Assembly: GCF_000513135.1 (NCBI RefSeq)
Contig: NZ_BAUV01000001.1
Location: forward strand, 124,001 to 188,000
DNA length: 64,000 nt
Direction: 5' to 3'
From: Halalkalibacter akibai JCM 9157
GTDB taxonomy: Bacteria > Bacillota > Bacilli > Bacillales > Bacillaceae_D
Shown here: positions 33,969-41,959 of the stretch, piece by piece
How positions within the stretch are numbered: position 1 is the stretch's first letter
Layout: each line of letters starts with the position of its first letter
Notes under the pieces: model-generated
What the model was told of the DNA's origin: nothing
Seen by the model: only the letters and a program-made list of their open reading frames with translations
Database searches by the model: none
Program-made: the position numbers and the translations under genes

Positions 33969-34883
33969 ATGTATTATTCTAACACGAATCCATATCCATA
34001 TTACGCTAATGCTAACACATCAACCTATAATCCAGACTTTATGGCAAGGAATTATCACGGGCAGGATGACCAAGTTTTTGAAGCGGTACTTGGAGGGATT
34101 AAAAGAGAGGCCAAAGCCATTAAATTTTATAGACAGTTAGCCAATGCTGCGCCTTCTAATAAGCATAAAAAGGGCATTCTTCAGGCTTTAGAAGGGAACA
34201 AAGCTCAATTAACACACTTCACCAATCTTTATACCCATCTTACTGGTATACAACCTATATATCAGATTGATACAATTCCCTTTAATAGTTATAGAGATGG
34301 TTTACAAAAGGCTTATGAGCTGGAATTAGAGGGGTATGAAGAATATCAAAAGAGTTCTCATCTTACGGGGCATCCACAAATTCAAAATGTGTTTATGTGG
34401 GCTTTAACAGGTGAACAAGAGAACGCTACACGATTTAGTTCATTAGAAGATGAACTCACAAATGAACTAATGGATTATGGTGCGGAGCCATTTGTAGTAG
34501 ATATTGAAGAAATAACTAAACAAAACAACAATTTCCGTACCGCCTTATGGACAGGAGATCATTTGCAAGTCACTTTGATGAGTATTGGTGTTGGAGAGGA
34601 CATTGGTTTAGAAATTCATCCAAATCTTGATCAATTCTTACGCATTGAACAAGGGCAAGGGATTGTTCAAATGGGTGACAGCAAAGATCGACTAGAATTT
34701 GAAGAAAAAGTCTATGACGATTATGCGATTGTGATACCCGCTGGTAAATGGCACAACTTGACCAATACAGGTAATCAACCACTTAAGCTGTACTCTATCT
34801 ATGCTCCACCTCAGCATCCATATGGAACTGTTCATGAAACGAAAGCTATAGCCATGGCTGCTGAAGAAGAACACGGTCACTGA
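33969..34883 (+). CDS. Ferritin-like/cupin two-domain protein
   Basis: About 304 aa from ATG 33969 (MYYSNTNPYPYY), which lies 9 nt after AAGGG; upstream in-frame starts overlap that site. Residues about 35-165 are a ferritin-like four-helix bundle with Glu/His residues (FEAVLGGIKREAKAIKFYRQLA...ELELEGYEEYQKSSHL). Residues about 190-300 are a cupin (LHPNLDQFLRIEQGQGIVQMGD-type, with IHPNLDQF and GKWHNLTNTG). Metal-dependent peroxide or oxygen chemistry is suggested. A strong terminator follows. Confidence 0.8.
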   Translation: MYYSNTNPYPYYANANTSTYNPDFMARNYHGQDDQVFEAVLGGIKREAKAIKFYRQLANAAPSNKHKKGILQALEGNKAQLTHFTNLYTHLTGIQPIYQIDTIPFNSYRDGLQKAYELELEGYEEYQKSSHLTGHPQIQNVFMWALTGEQENATRFSSLEDELTNELMDYGAEPFVVDIEEITKQNNNFRTALWTGDHLQVTLMSIGVGEDIGLEIHPNLDQFLRIEQGQGIVQMGDSKDRLEFEEKVYDDYAIVIPAGKWHNLTNTGNQPLKLYSIYAPPQHPYGTVHETKAIAMAAEEEHGH

Positions 34884-34904
34884 TATACATTAATAAAGAA
34901 AGAT

Positions 34905-34958
34905 AAGAGCTTGAAAAAAACGACCGAATGTTCGATTCGGTTGTTTTTCAAGCTCTTT
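34905..34958. terminator. Strong bidirectional terminator
   Basis: AAGAGCTTGAAAAA...CGACCGAAT / ATTCGG...TTTTTCAAGCTCTT; serves the ferritin-cupin gene and the opposing small gene. Confidence 0.85.
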
Positions 34959-34978
34959 TATATTCAATATTATAGTGT

Positions 34979-35151
34979 TTAGTGTTGAATTGTCTCTACA
35001 AAAGTTTCTAAAGCTGGATGATACTCTTTTTCGTAATGACCTTCGGGGCAATGTTTAACAATTCGTCCTATTAAAGCTTCAGACTTATCGTGTTTTAGTG
35101 TTTGTTTACAAGTCGGACATGTATCTTTAAAGAGACTAATAATAGTCATTT
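34979..35151 (-). pseudogene. Small zinc-ribbon protein, frameshifted
   Basis: On the minus strand ATG (35149-35151) follows GGAGGT and starts MTIISLFKDTCPTCKQT, then stops after 18 codons. Two extra bases (TGTG near 35098-35103) separate it from the rest, which reads LKHDKSEALIGRIVKHCPEGHYEKEYHPALETFVETIQH to the TAA at 34979. The joined product would be about 56 aa with CPTC and C-PEGH zinc-ligand pairs. Too short for certainty. Confidence 0.45.
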
Positions 35152-35314
35152 GCAAATACCTCCAATTCCTATTAGTTTAGTGTGATTATACTTTGTTTTT
35201 ATCTTTTTATCTAGATCTTTTTCCTTCGTAGGTTAGCTTTATAAAATTAAAATAAAAAAGGCTAAACTGTGATTTAAATCACATCAAAAAAGAGAGTAAC
35301 CTTGTAACATACTA

Positions 35315-35339
35315 TATAGGTATATACCTATAAGGTAAT
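35315..35339 (+). promoter_or_regulatory. CstR-type operator before the CoA-disulfide reductase gene
   Basis: TATAGGTATATACCTATA is an 18-bp perfect palindrome (35315-35332), overlapping ATACCTATAAGGTAAT (35324-35339). Lies 28-50 bp before the start. Confidence 0.65.
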
Positions 35340-35366
35340 TAGAAAACTAACTAGGGGGAAAAAATA

Positions 35367-37304
35367 ATGAGTAAAAAAATTGTAATTGTCGGTGGAGTCG
35401 CAGGCGGTGCAACAGCAGCCGCTCGCTTAAGAAGAATAGATGAAACGTCAAAAATTGTCCTATTTGAAAAAGGAGAATATATATCGTTTGCTAACTGTGG
35501 TTTACCTTATTACATTGGGGAGACGATTAAAGATCGCCAAAAGCTATTAGTGCAAACGGTAGAAGGAATGTCAAAAAAGTTCAATTTAGACATCCGTAAC
35601 CTTAGTGAGGTCATTGGAATTAATCGCGAAGCAAAAACGGTCCAAGTCAAAGACCATAAAACGGGGAATACGTATGAAGAGTCTTATGATGATTTGGTGC
35701 TTTCACCAGGGGCACGTCCAATCGTGCCACCGATTCCGGGTTTGAATGAAGCAAAGGCCATTTTTACTTTGAGAAACATACCAGATACAGACAAAATTAA
35801 GTCTTATGTCGATAACGAGAAACCAAAGCGTGCGGTTGTCGTTGGTGGTGGATTTATTGGTTTAGAAATGGCAGAGAACCTCCATAAACGTGGGATAGAT
35901 GTCACGGTTATTGAAATGGCTAACCAGGTGATGGCCCCGTTAGATTATGAAATGGCATCCATCATTCATACGCATCTTGAAGAAAAGGGAGTCAACCTTG
36001 TTTTAAACGATGGAGTCCGTTCTTTCGAAAGCGAAGGAAAGATTGTTGTTACAAATAACGGTAAGCGAATGGAGACAGACCTCATTATTTTATCGATTGG
36101 CGTTCGTCCAGAGAATGAACTTGCCGTTCACGCTGGCCTTCATGTTGGAGAACGTGGAGGAATACAAGTAAATGACTATTTACAAACAAACGACCCAAAT
36201 ATTTATGCAATTGGTGATGCTATTGAAGTAAAGGATTATATTAACGGGAAGCCGACGATGATTCCACTTGCATGGCCGGCAAATCGGCAAGGCAGACTTG
36301 TAGCTGATAATATTTATGGAAAGAAAACAAAGTATAACGGTACACTTGGGACTTCGATTGCTAAAGTTCTAGACTATATGGTGGCGACGACAGGAAATAA
36401 TGAAAAGACATTAAAACGTTTAGGGATTCCATATGAAGTGATTCATCTTCATCCTGGCTCACATGCCGGCTATTATCCCGGAGCAGCACCTATTGCATTC
36501 AAACTAGTGTTTGATAAAGAAACAGGCAAAATATATGGAGCTCAAGCGGTTGGAAAGGATGGGGTCGATAAACGAATTGATGTGATTGCAACAGCAATTA
36601 AGGGGGGATTGTCTGTCGTAGACCTTGCTGACTTAGAGCTAGCTTATGCTCCTCCATATTCTTCAGCAAAGGATCCTGTAAATATGCTAGGTTACGCAGC
36701 AACCAACATTGTGGAAGGTGTGATTGATACCGTTCAGTGGTACGAGATCGATGAAATCGTGGCAAATGGTGCTACGTTAGTCGATGTACGTACACCTATC
36801 GAGTTAGAAATGGGATCTATCAAAGGGGCCATTAATATTCCTGTTGATGACATCAGGGAACGTCTAGCAGAGCTTCCGAAAGATGAAACGATTTATGTTA
36901 ACTGCCAAGTAGGGTTACGAGGCTATTTAGCTACACGAATCCTTCAGGAAAATGGGTTTAAAGTGAAAAATTTAGATGGTGGCTGGAAAACCTACTCTTC
37001 AGTGCATAGCAACAAAAAGAAAGACTGTGATATGAAAACGGACGACTCCGGTGTGGCACGACTTGATTGCCAAGAGTTTAGACCAGATGTAAAAATAGAT
37101 GCTAGCGGCCTTCAGTGCCCAGGACCTATTATAAGTGTAGCAAAAGCAGTAAAAGAAATGGGAAAAGGACAAATTTTAGAAGTAACAGCAACTGATTCAC
37201 AATTTGTTAGGGATTTACCTTCATGGTGTGAGCACAATGGCCATACTTTACTAGAGGAAAAGAAAGATGGGAAACTGGTTAAAGCTTATGTTCAGAGAAA
37301 TTAG
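35367..37304 (+). CDS. CoA-disulfide/persulfide reductase - rhodanese - TusA triple fusion
   Basis: 645 aa. Residues 1-445 are an FAD/NAD(P)H pyridine-nucleotide disulfide reductase with GGVAGG, active Cys44 (FANCGLPYY), GGGFIGLEMAENL and IYAIGDA. Residues about 460-550 are a rhodanese with NCQVGLRG, and about 570-645 a TusA domain with DASGLQCPGPI. It reduces CoA persulfide or disulfide and can accept sulfur through the two attached carriers. AGGGGG precedes the ATG, with a CstR-type operator upstream. Confidence 0.94.
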   Translation: MSKKIVIVGGVAGGATAAARLRRIDETSKIVLFEKGEYISFANCGLPYYIGETIKDRQKLLVQTVEGMSKKFNLDIRNLSEVIGINREAKTVQVKDHKTGNTYEESYDDLVLSPGARPIVPPIPGLNEAKAIFTLRNIPDTDKIKSYVDNEKPKRAVVVGGGFIGLEMAENLHKRGIDVTVIEMANQVMAPLDYEMASIIHTHLEEKGVNLVLNDGVRSFESEGKIVVTNNGKRMETDLIILSIGVRPENELAVHAGLHVGERGGIQVNDYLQTNDPNIYAIGDAIEVKDYINGKPTMIPLAWPANRQGRLVADNIYGKKTKYNGTLGTSIAKVLDYMVATTGNNEKTLKRLGIPYEVIHLHPGSHAGYYPGAAPIAFKLVFDKETGKIYGAQAVGKDGVDKRIDVIATAIKGGLSVVDLADLELAYAPPYSSAKDPVNMLGYAATNIVEGVIDTVQWYEIDEIVANGATLVDVRTPIELEMGSIKGAINIPVDDIRERLAELPKDETIYVNCQVGLRGYLATRILQENGFKVKNLDGGWKTYSSVHSNKKKDCDMKTDDSGVARLDCQEFRPDVKIDASGLQCPGPIISVAKAVKEMGKGQILEVTATDSQFVRDLPSWCEHNGHTLLEEKKDGKLVKAYVQRN

Positions 37305-37489
37305 TGCTGGAAATTAAGGCGTGGGAAAAAGTTCATATTTCTTCTTGTGAATTGGTCTTGAATTTTTTTGAAGTCTACAAAATCTTCTAATTAATAGTGG
37401 ATTGTTACTCAGGACCTAACATCTATTTAAGGTTTCGCTAGCACTTAAGATAAGATAAGGAAAATATACTACATCATATTTGTTGGTCA
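37305..37489. other. Short spacer, nothing recognised
   Basis: AT-rich, no gene or clear terminator. A CTACTACATCATAT stretch (about 37469) recurs near 38379 beside the CoA-disulfide reductase remnant, so the duplication that made the remnant probably included this spacer. Confidence 0.4.
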
Positions 37490-38014
37490 CTACCCAGCCA
37501 TATATAGAAAGTAAATAAGAGGTTGCCCAACGAGGCAACCTCTAGATATTATTAAATAAAAAATTTTTAAACGACTTAATAATAATTTATATCCATAAAT
37601 TATAAATGCAAACAATGTAAATATAGAAAATATATGTTTTGGTGTGAAATGTACTAATTTATAAAGTCTCATTCTTTGAAATATCCAGTTTAAAGGGTAA
37701 GAAAAAAACAAATCGATGAGCAAGTTTATTAATAGATAGCGTTTGAAATTTCCAAACGTGAAGTGAAAAATCCATATTGTTCCAACAAAAAATGGTCCTA
37801 ATATAAAACTTCCATCATTAAGGAGTTTGTTTTTTAAGCCACCTTCTACAACCCACCATTTATAAGGTACTGCTAATGCGCATAGCCCAGCTACAAGCGT
37901 TGAAGCAAAAAGAGTAACAGGAAGAAATTGCTTAAAGGATCTTTTGGGTATTAAAGAAATTGAAAGCCAAGGGGCTACCAATAAAATAATTCGAACAATG
38001 TTTGGCATACGCAT
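37490..38014 (-). CDS. Small polytopic membrane protein, paralogue of the gene at 46535
   Basis: 174 aa with about five hydrophobic helices. Shared with the chromosomal paralogue: PWL, KRFLP or KQFLP, KWW, LGPFFVGTIWI, FGNFKxYLLxNLxxD and a C-terminal YGxxxL. AAAGGAG precedes ATG 38014. Function unknown. The copy sits between sulfur cargo and the degraded reductase fragment. Confidence 0.7.
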   Translation of the reverse strand: MRMPNIVRIILLVAPWLSISLIPKRSFKQFLPVTLFASTLVAGLCALAVPYKWWVVEGGLKNKLLNDGSFILGPFFVGTIWIFHFTFGNFKRYLLINLLIDLFFSYPLNWIFQRMRLYKLVHFTPKHIFSIFTLFAFIIYGYKLLLSRLKIFYLIISRGCLVGQPLIYFLYMAG

Positions 38015-38126
38015 TTTATGGGCTCCTTTCTTTTTTATTTATCTTTCCGAATTTCATTATTAATATTTACTGATTAAATATTTTCTTGAACATTAATTTT
38101 AAACCGATTATATAAACAAAAAGCAC

Positions 38127-38374
38127 GAAGATCCTGTAAATATGCCTAAGTACGTAGCAATCAACATTGTGGAGGGTGTGATTGAAAACTGTTCAGTGGC
38201 ACTGAATCGTTGAAATCGTGGCAGAGGGGGCTACGTTAGTCGATGTACAGCTATCAAGTTAGAAATGGATTTATCGAAGGGGATATTAATATCTCTATTG
38301 ACGATTTTCGATTACGTCTAGCATTTCGAGGCTATTTAGCAACACGTATCTTTCAGGAAAATGGGTTTAAAGTA
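38127..38374 (+). pseudogene. Degraded partial copy of the CoA-disulfide reductase-rhodanese gene
   Basis: Follows 36670-36975 of the intact gene almost word for word at the DNA level: GATCCTGTAAATATG, AACATTGTGGA(A/G)GGTGTGATTGA, GGCTACGTTAGTCGATGTAC and CAGGAAAATGGGTTTAAAGT, but with many substitutions, deletions and stops. It covers the reductase-rhodanese junction. A relic of a tandem duplication. Confidence 0.85.
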
Positions 38375-38834
38375 AACCCTACTACATCATATCTGCGATT
38401 GTTAAGCAGTTGCTCGAATTGAATTGAAGAATGAGCATTATATTTCTCAGACTATTTTTAATTAAATGTCTGTTTTTTTATGGTAATTGATTGTATTTAT
38501 ATATAGTATAACAGGAAGATTATGTTGAGTAGAAAAGATGAAAAAAAACAGCGTTATTTGCCGCGGAGTAGACGGATACTGCACAATAAATAATTTCGTT
38601 TATGAAATAATGTGCTTTAAAGTAAAGAAGATTTATTTATCGGTGGTAGGGTTCCACAATTGGGCCAGATTGTGGAAGAGAGGTTACTAATTAAGTTGGA
38701 GATATATGTTAAAATGTAATGGGTTGTGAATTAGTACGAGTAACGATGCAGTTGACTATAATCCATTGTTGTTAAACCATCGAAACTAGATTAAGCGGTG
38801 TTCAAAAAAGAAATTATTTAAACGGGGGAAAAGA
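38375..38834 (+). other. Non-coding leader of the reverse transcriptase gene, possible structured RNA
   Basis: 460 bp with no credible gene. It contains a perfect 9-bp hairpin TTCCACAAT-TGGGCCAG-ATTGTGGAA (38652-38677) and a weaker pairing of AATGG near 38720 with CCATT near 38764. Several defence reverse transcriptases have a non-coding RNA upstream, so this is a candidate template or partner RNA. No homology could be tested. Confidence 0.4.
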
Positions 38835-40379
38835 ATGAATCTTAATAGTCTATACAATTTCAAAAATTCGGTAAAGCATTTTCTTGATATTGAAAGTCTG
38901 AGATTCCCAGCAGATATATCCACAATTGAAATTAAGAAGTTAAGTTGGGTTGAGCCATTTAACTTTAGAGTGAAAAAACAAGAAGATAAACACCGCACAC
39001 TAAAAATACCTAATATATTGAATTTTGTAGCTGCTTGTGAGCATTTCAAGGATATATCAAACTTTGAGTCAATTCAAGATATGGATCCTTTACATAAACG
39101 ATTATCTGCAAACATTAGTACTGGAGATTTTGTATCAGGTGAGTATGATAGACATTTAGAGGAAGACTTTAACAGATTGTGCGTATATGACAATTTAATA
39201 AAAGTAGATATTAAGGAGTATTATGGAAGAATATACACGCATCTAATAGATTATCAAGGACACAAGGAAAACTTTCTTACTAATATGAATATTGGGAAAA
39301 CAAATGGTCTAATAATGGGGAATTACTTATCGTTATTTTTCGCAGAATCCAACTTGAAGAATATTAGTAAGGACATTCAAAATGAAATTAGAGAATCAGG
39401 CATAGATTGTGAGTTCTCTTATTTTTCTGATGATTTTTTCTTCTTTTGCAATAAGAATGATGCTGATAATGTAATAAAGATTTTTGATGAAGTATTAGAA
39501 CAATATGAACTTGAGAGAAACGATACCAAAAAGGAAGTTTGGACTTATGAAACTTTTAACAAATACAACTTGGTTGCAAGGTATTGGAAAAAATTAATTG
39601 CACACTCTAATATTAGGATTAATAAGGAGAAGGATGATAACAAGCTATACTTCATTAATCAGCTTGTATATAGACTTTCGAATTTAGAGGATGAAAAACT
39701 TAAAAAAGTCTTTATAAATAACTTTTTCAAAACAAAATATTTTATAGAGTTGGATTTAGAGAAATTTCAGGTCAAGGACTATGACTACCACCAGTTATGC
39801 TTTTTGTTAAAATTGAATCCTGAGTCACTGCTATATACAGTTAATAGATTTAGTAACATGAGTAATTTTGATAATTACAGGTTACATAAATTTTTAAAGG
39901 TTAGATATAAAGAGTCACTTCAAAACTTATTTAATGAAGAGCAACTCTATTTTTATTATGCAATAAAATCTTTTGGTTTTACAGATATATTATCTGAAAC
40001 AAAAGGTGCAGTTATAGAAACAAATAATCAAATATTAATTTCATATTATCTAAAAGATGGATTATTTGAAAAAGGAGAAATCAGTATATTAAAAGAAAAG
40101 CAGAACGAACAATTCTGGTTTCAAAATTACCATCTAATTTTATATACCTCCGATTTAATGGCTGATTTAGAAGACAGTATTATTAAATATTTAATCCCTA
40201 AAAGAGCGACCAAAGAGATCCAACAGACAACTTATATGGAATTTTACAAGGATAATTTACAATCGCAAATTCCTATAATCAGAGACATAAATGGTGTTCT
40301 TGATGAAATTAATAATTACCTAGATTTAAGAATAGAGGAAATCGAGGCAGACTTTGAATTTGATGAGATGGATGAGTGA
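38835..40379 (+). CDS. Reverse transcriptase of the Abi/UG (defence-associated) type
   Basis: 514 aa. RT motif A at LIKVDIKEYYGRIYTH (Asp125), motif B at TNGLIMGNYLSLFFAE (156-171), motif C at YFSDDFFFF (Asp199, Asp200; FSDD instead of YADD), then a motif D-like NDTKKEVW. All catalytic Asp residues are present. The second half (about 245-514) is an alpha-helical region with no group II maturase or integrase domain, as in AbiA/AbiK/Abi-P2 and UG proteins. Length fits Abi-P2-like enzymes, but assignment is uncertain. ATG 38835 follows GGGGG. Confidence 0.82.
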   Translation: MNLNSLYNFKNSVKHFLDIESLRFPADISTIEIKKLSWVEPFNFRVKKQEDKHRTLKIPNILNFVAACEHFKDISNFESIQDMDPLHKRLSANISTGDFVSGEYDRHLEEDFNRLCVYDNLIKVDIKEYYGRIYTHLIDYQGHKENFLTNMNIGKTNGLIMGNYLSLFFAESNLKNISKDIQNEIRESGIDCEFSYFSDDFFFFCNKNDADNVIKIFDEVLEQYELERNDTKKEVWTYETFNKYNLVARYWKKLIAHSNIRINKEKDDNKLYFINQLVYRLSNLEDEKLKKVFINNFFKTKYFIELDLEKFQVKDYDYHQLCFLLKLNPESLLYTVNRFSNMSNFDNYRLHKFLKVRYKESLQNLFNEEQLYFYYAIKSFGFTDILSETKGAVIETNNQILISYYLKDGLFEKGEISILKEKQNEQFWFQNYHLILYTSDLMADLEDSIIKYLIPKRATKEIQQTTYMEFYKDNLQSQIPIIRDINGVLDEINNYLDLRIEEIEADFEFDEMDE

Positions 40380-40690
40380 TATAATCACCAATGTTTTTCA
40401 GAGATTTAAGCGATTTGAAATCCTGAAAATTAATATCTCTTTAAATCTTAAACTACTCTACGTAGTGTTCTTCCCAAAACAGGCGCTTTCCATGTACACA
40501 TGAACAAGGAGAAGCGCTTCTTTCTTTTAAAGGCTAGATTGTTAAGCAAAACATTGTGGAGAAATGTACTTAAAATAGAGAAGTTAGTTTGGAAAAGAGG
40601 AATAATATTAAAACATGGAATTCATATAAAATTACTTACTCTAACAAATCTATTGGTTTGTTAAGAAAAGAAATATATCAGGAGGACTTT
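40380..40690. other. Spacer between the reverse transcriptase and SieB-like genes
   Basis: No gene. Contains a terminator-like pairing AGGCGCTTTCC ... GGAGAAGCGCTT followed by CTTTCTTTT (about 40480-40530). Confidence 0.45.
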
Positions 40691-41272
40691 ATGAAGATAG
40701 ATTTTAATATCAAAGAGATTCTAACCCTGCCTACGACAATCATGGCTGCCCTGTCATTAGCGAGTGGTATCCTTTTATTCTCACCTACAGCATTAATAGT
40801 ACGAATGTATATGCTTGGTTTCAGAGAAAAATATGGCTTTATTATTGGAATTGTATTCATTGTTTCGATGTCTATCCTCATTGTGAATTTACTATATAAA
40901 ACTTTTACATCTATTTCTAATGCTAAATCCAAAAAGAATTTTTATGCAACAGCAGAAATAAGACTACAAAAACTTAACGATTATCAAAAAGCAATAATAT
41001 ATGCGTTATATCAACAAAATAATCGAACATTACCTCTTCCGTTACACGATGGTGCTGTATTAGAGCTTGAACAAAACATGATGGTTGGTAAAGCAACTTC
41101 ACAATATTTTGTTAGCGATTTAAACAATGCCTCATTTCCTTATTTATTACAGCCATGGGTAGTAGATGAAATAAATAATAAAACAAATTTGTTGTCCGAT
41201 TTTCGTAGAGCATTTGAATTGCAGTACGATGAAGACTTTAATAAGGAGAAAGTAGGAGTCGATTATTTGTAA
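40691..41272 (+). CDS. Superinfection exclusion protein B-like membrane protein
   Basis: 193 aa from ATG 40691, which follows AGGAGG; longer readings lack this site. N-terminal hydrophobic pair (LPTTIMAALSLASGILLFSPTALIVRMYMLGFREKYGFIIGIVFIVSMSILIVNLLY) matches the SieB pattern, followed by a cytoplasmic domain (AEIRLQKLNDYQKAIIYALYQQNNRTLPL...GAVLELEQNMMVG...PYLLQPWVVDEI). SieB proteins block superinfecting phage. It follows the reverse transcriptase gene at the transposon right end. Confidence 0.72.
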   Translation: MKIDFNIKEILTLPTTIMAALSLASGILLFSPTALIVRMYMLGFREKYGFIIGIVFIVSMSILIVNLLYKTFTSISNAKSKKNFYATAEIRLQKLNDYQKAIIYALYQQNNRTLPLPLHDGAVLELEQNMMVGKATSQYFVSDLNNASFPYLLQPWVVDEINNKTNLLSDFRRAFELQYDEDFNKEKVGVDYL

Positions 41273-41665
41273 AGTTGTTGGTAGTGGGCGTTAAATGAAA
41301 AACATTTATAATAATCTGGTATATTAGAGACTAATTAGGTATAAACACTTGAAAAGATGCCCTTGAAGATCAACTAGCTGGTGCTTTTCTTTAATTATAC
41401 TCTTCAACAATCAGGCGCTGATGTTGAATAACCAAGACAAAATACAACCTATATACTGCACGGTACAACGATACTGTACAAGAATGTTAAGGGAAAATGT
41501 GATATTACACACTGAATTATACTTTTGCCTGAAGTTTTTATACGCCTCGTAACCTTGCCCAAAGTTGCAAAATCTTAAAGGTGGTAAGGGGAAATATACA
41601 TTATTTTCCTAGAGGTAATAGTGAAAGTTGGAAAAAATATAAGTAGAAATCCAGACATACGAACC
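41273..41665. other. Non-coding interior of the transposon right end
   Basis: No gene seen. AT-rich, with an imperfect hairpin AAAAGATGCCC ... GGTGCTTTT (about 41353-41388) and scattered TTTTGCC/GGCAAA-type motifs (for example near 41525) that may be outlying transposase sites. Confidence 0.4.
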
Positions 41666-41715
41666 ATTGGCAAAGATATGATACTTCTCGTGGCAAAGTA
41701 ATGGTTCAAGTCACA
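41666..41715 (-). repeat. Transposon right end
   Basis: Reading inward from 41715 on the minus strand: TGTGACTTGAACCAT, then TACTTTGCC, matching the left end at 22 of 24 positions. A related GGCAAAGATATGATACTTC lies at 41669-41687. Followed by the duplication ACCGC at 41716-41720. Confidence 0.9.
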
Positions 41716-41745
41716 ACCGCATAGGTCATGCGGTTCTTTTTATTT
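41716..41745 (+). terminator. Right half of the ssrA terminator
   Basis: ACCGC (target duplication) then ATAGGTCATGCGGTTC and the run TTTTTATTTT. Together with 3161-3175 this restores a 13-bp stem and a canonical terminator. Confidence 0.85.
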
Positions 41746-41797
41746 TATGACTGTTTTCGCATAATTTGTTGCTTTTAGGGGTTTGAGTGTAGGGACA

Positions 41798-41917
41798 AGT
41801 TCGTTGCATTGCGCTGCAGCCACTCGCTTTCCGCGGGGAGGAGCCGAGCCTCCTCAACACGATTGCGAGGTCTCGCCCGGTCCTCTACACGAGTGGCTTC
41901 CGCTCCATTTCACTATG
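41798..41917 (+). repeat. Intergenic palindromic repeat, copy 1
   Basis: GC-rich element with CATTGCGCTGCAGCCACTCG-type ends, core CGCTTTCCGCGGGG, and closing CGAGTGGCTTCCGCTCCA. Its two ends are partly complementary. Related copies at 48490-48622 (inverted) and 54875-54944. Confidence 0.75.
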
Positions 41918-41959
41918 AGCAGTAGGCCATATTCAAAGCAACAATCATTACGAAAGAAC

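Larger units (their letters stand above)
3176..41715. mobile_element. Tn7-like transposon (38,540 bp) inserted in the ssrA terminator
   Basis: The left end reads TGTGACTTGAACCAT and the right end ends in its exact reverse complement; the match extends to 22 of 24 bases. Both ends are flanked by ACCGC (3171-3175 and 41716-41720), the 5-bp target duplication expected of Tn7 family transposition. The left end carries tniQ, a TnsB-like gene, a tnsA-tnsB fusion, tnsC and a second tniQ. The rest is cargo: a sulfane-sulfur island (13.8-37.3 kb) and a reverse transcriptase/SieB pair (38.8-41.3 kb). Insertion 27 bp beyond the tmRNA CCA end resembles Tn7 insertion just past glmS, so ssrA is probably the attachment gene (inference). 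The termini and TSD are directly visible. Confidence 0.95.
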
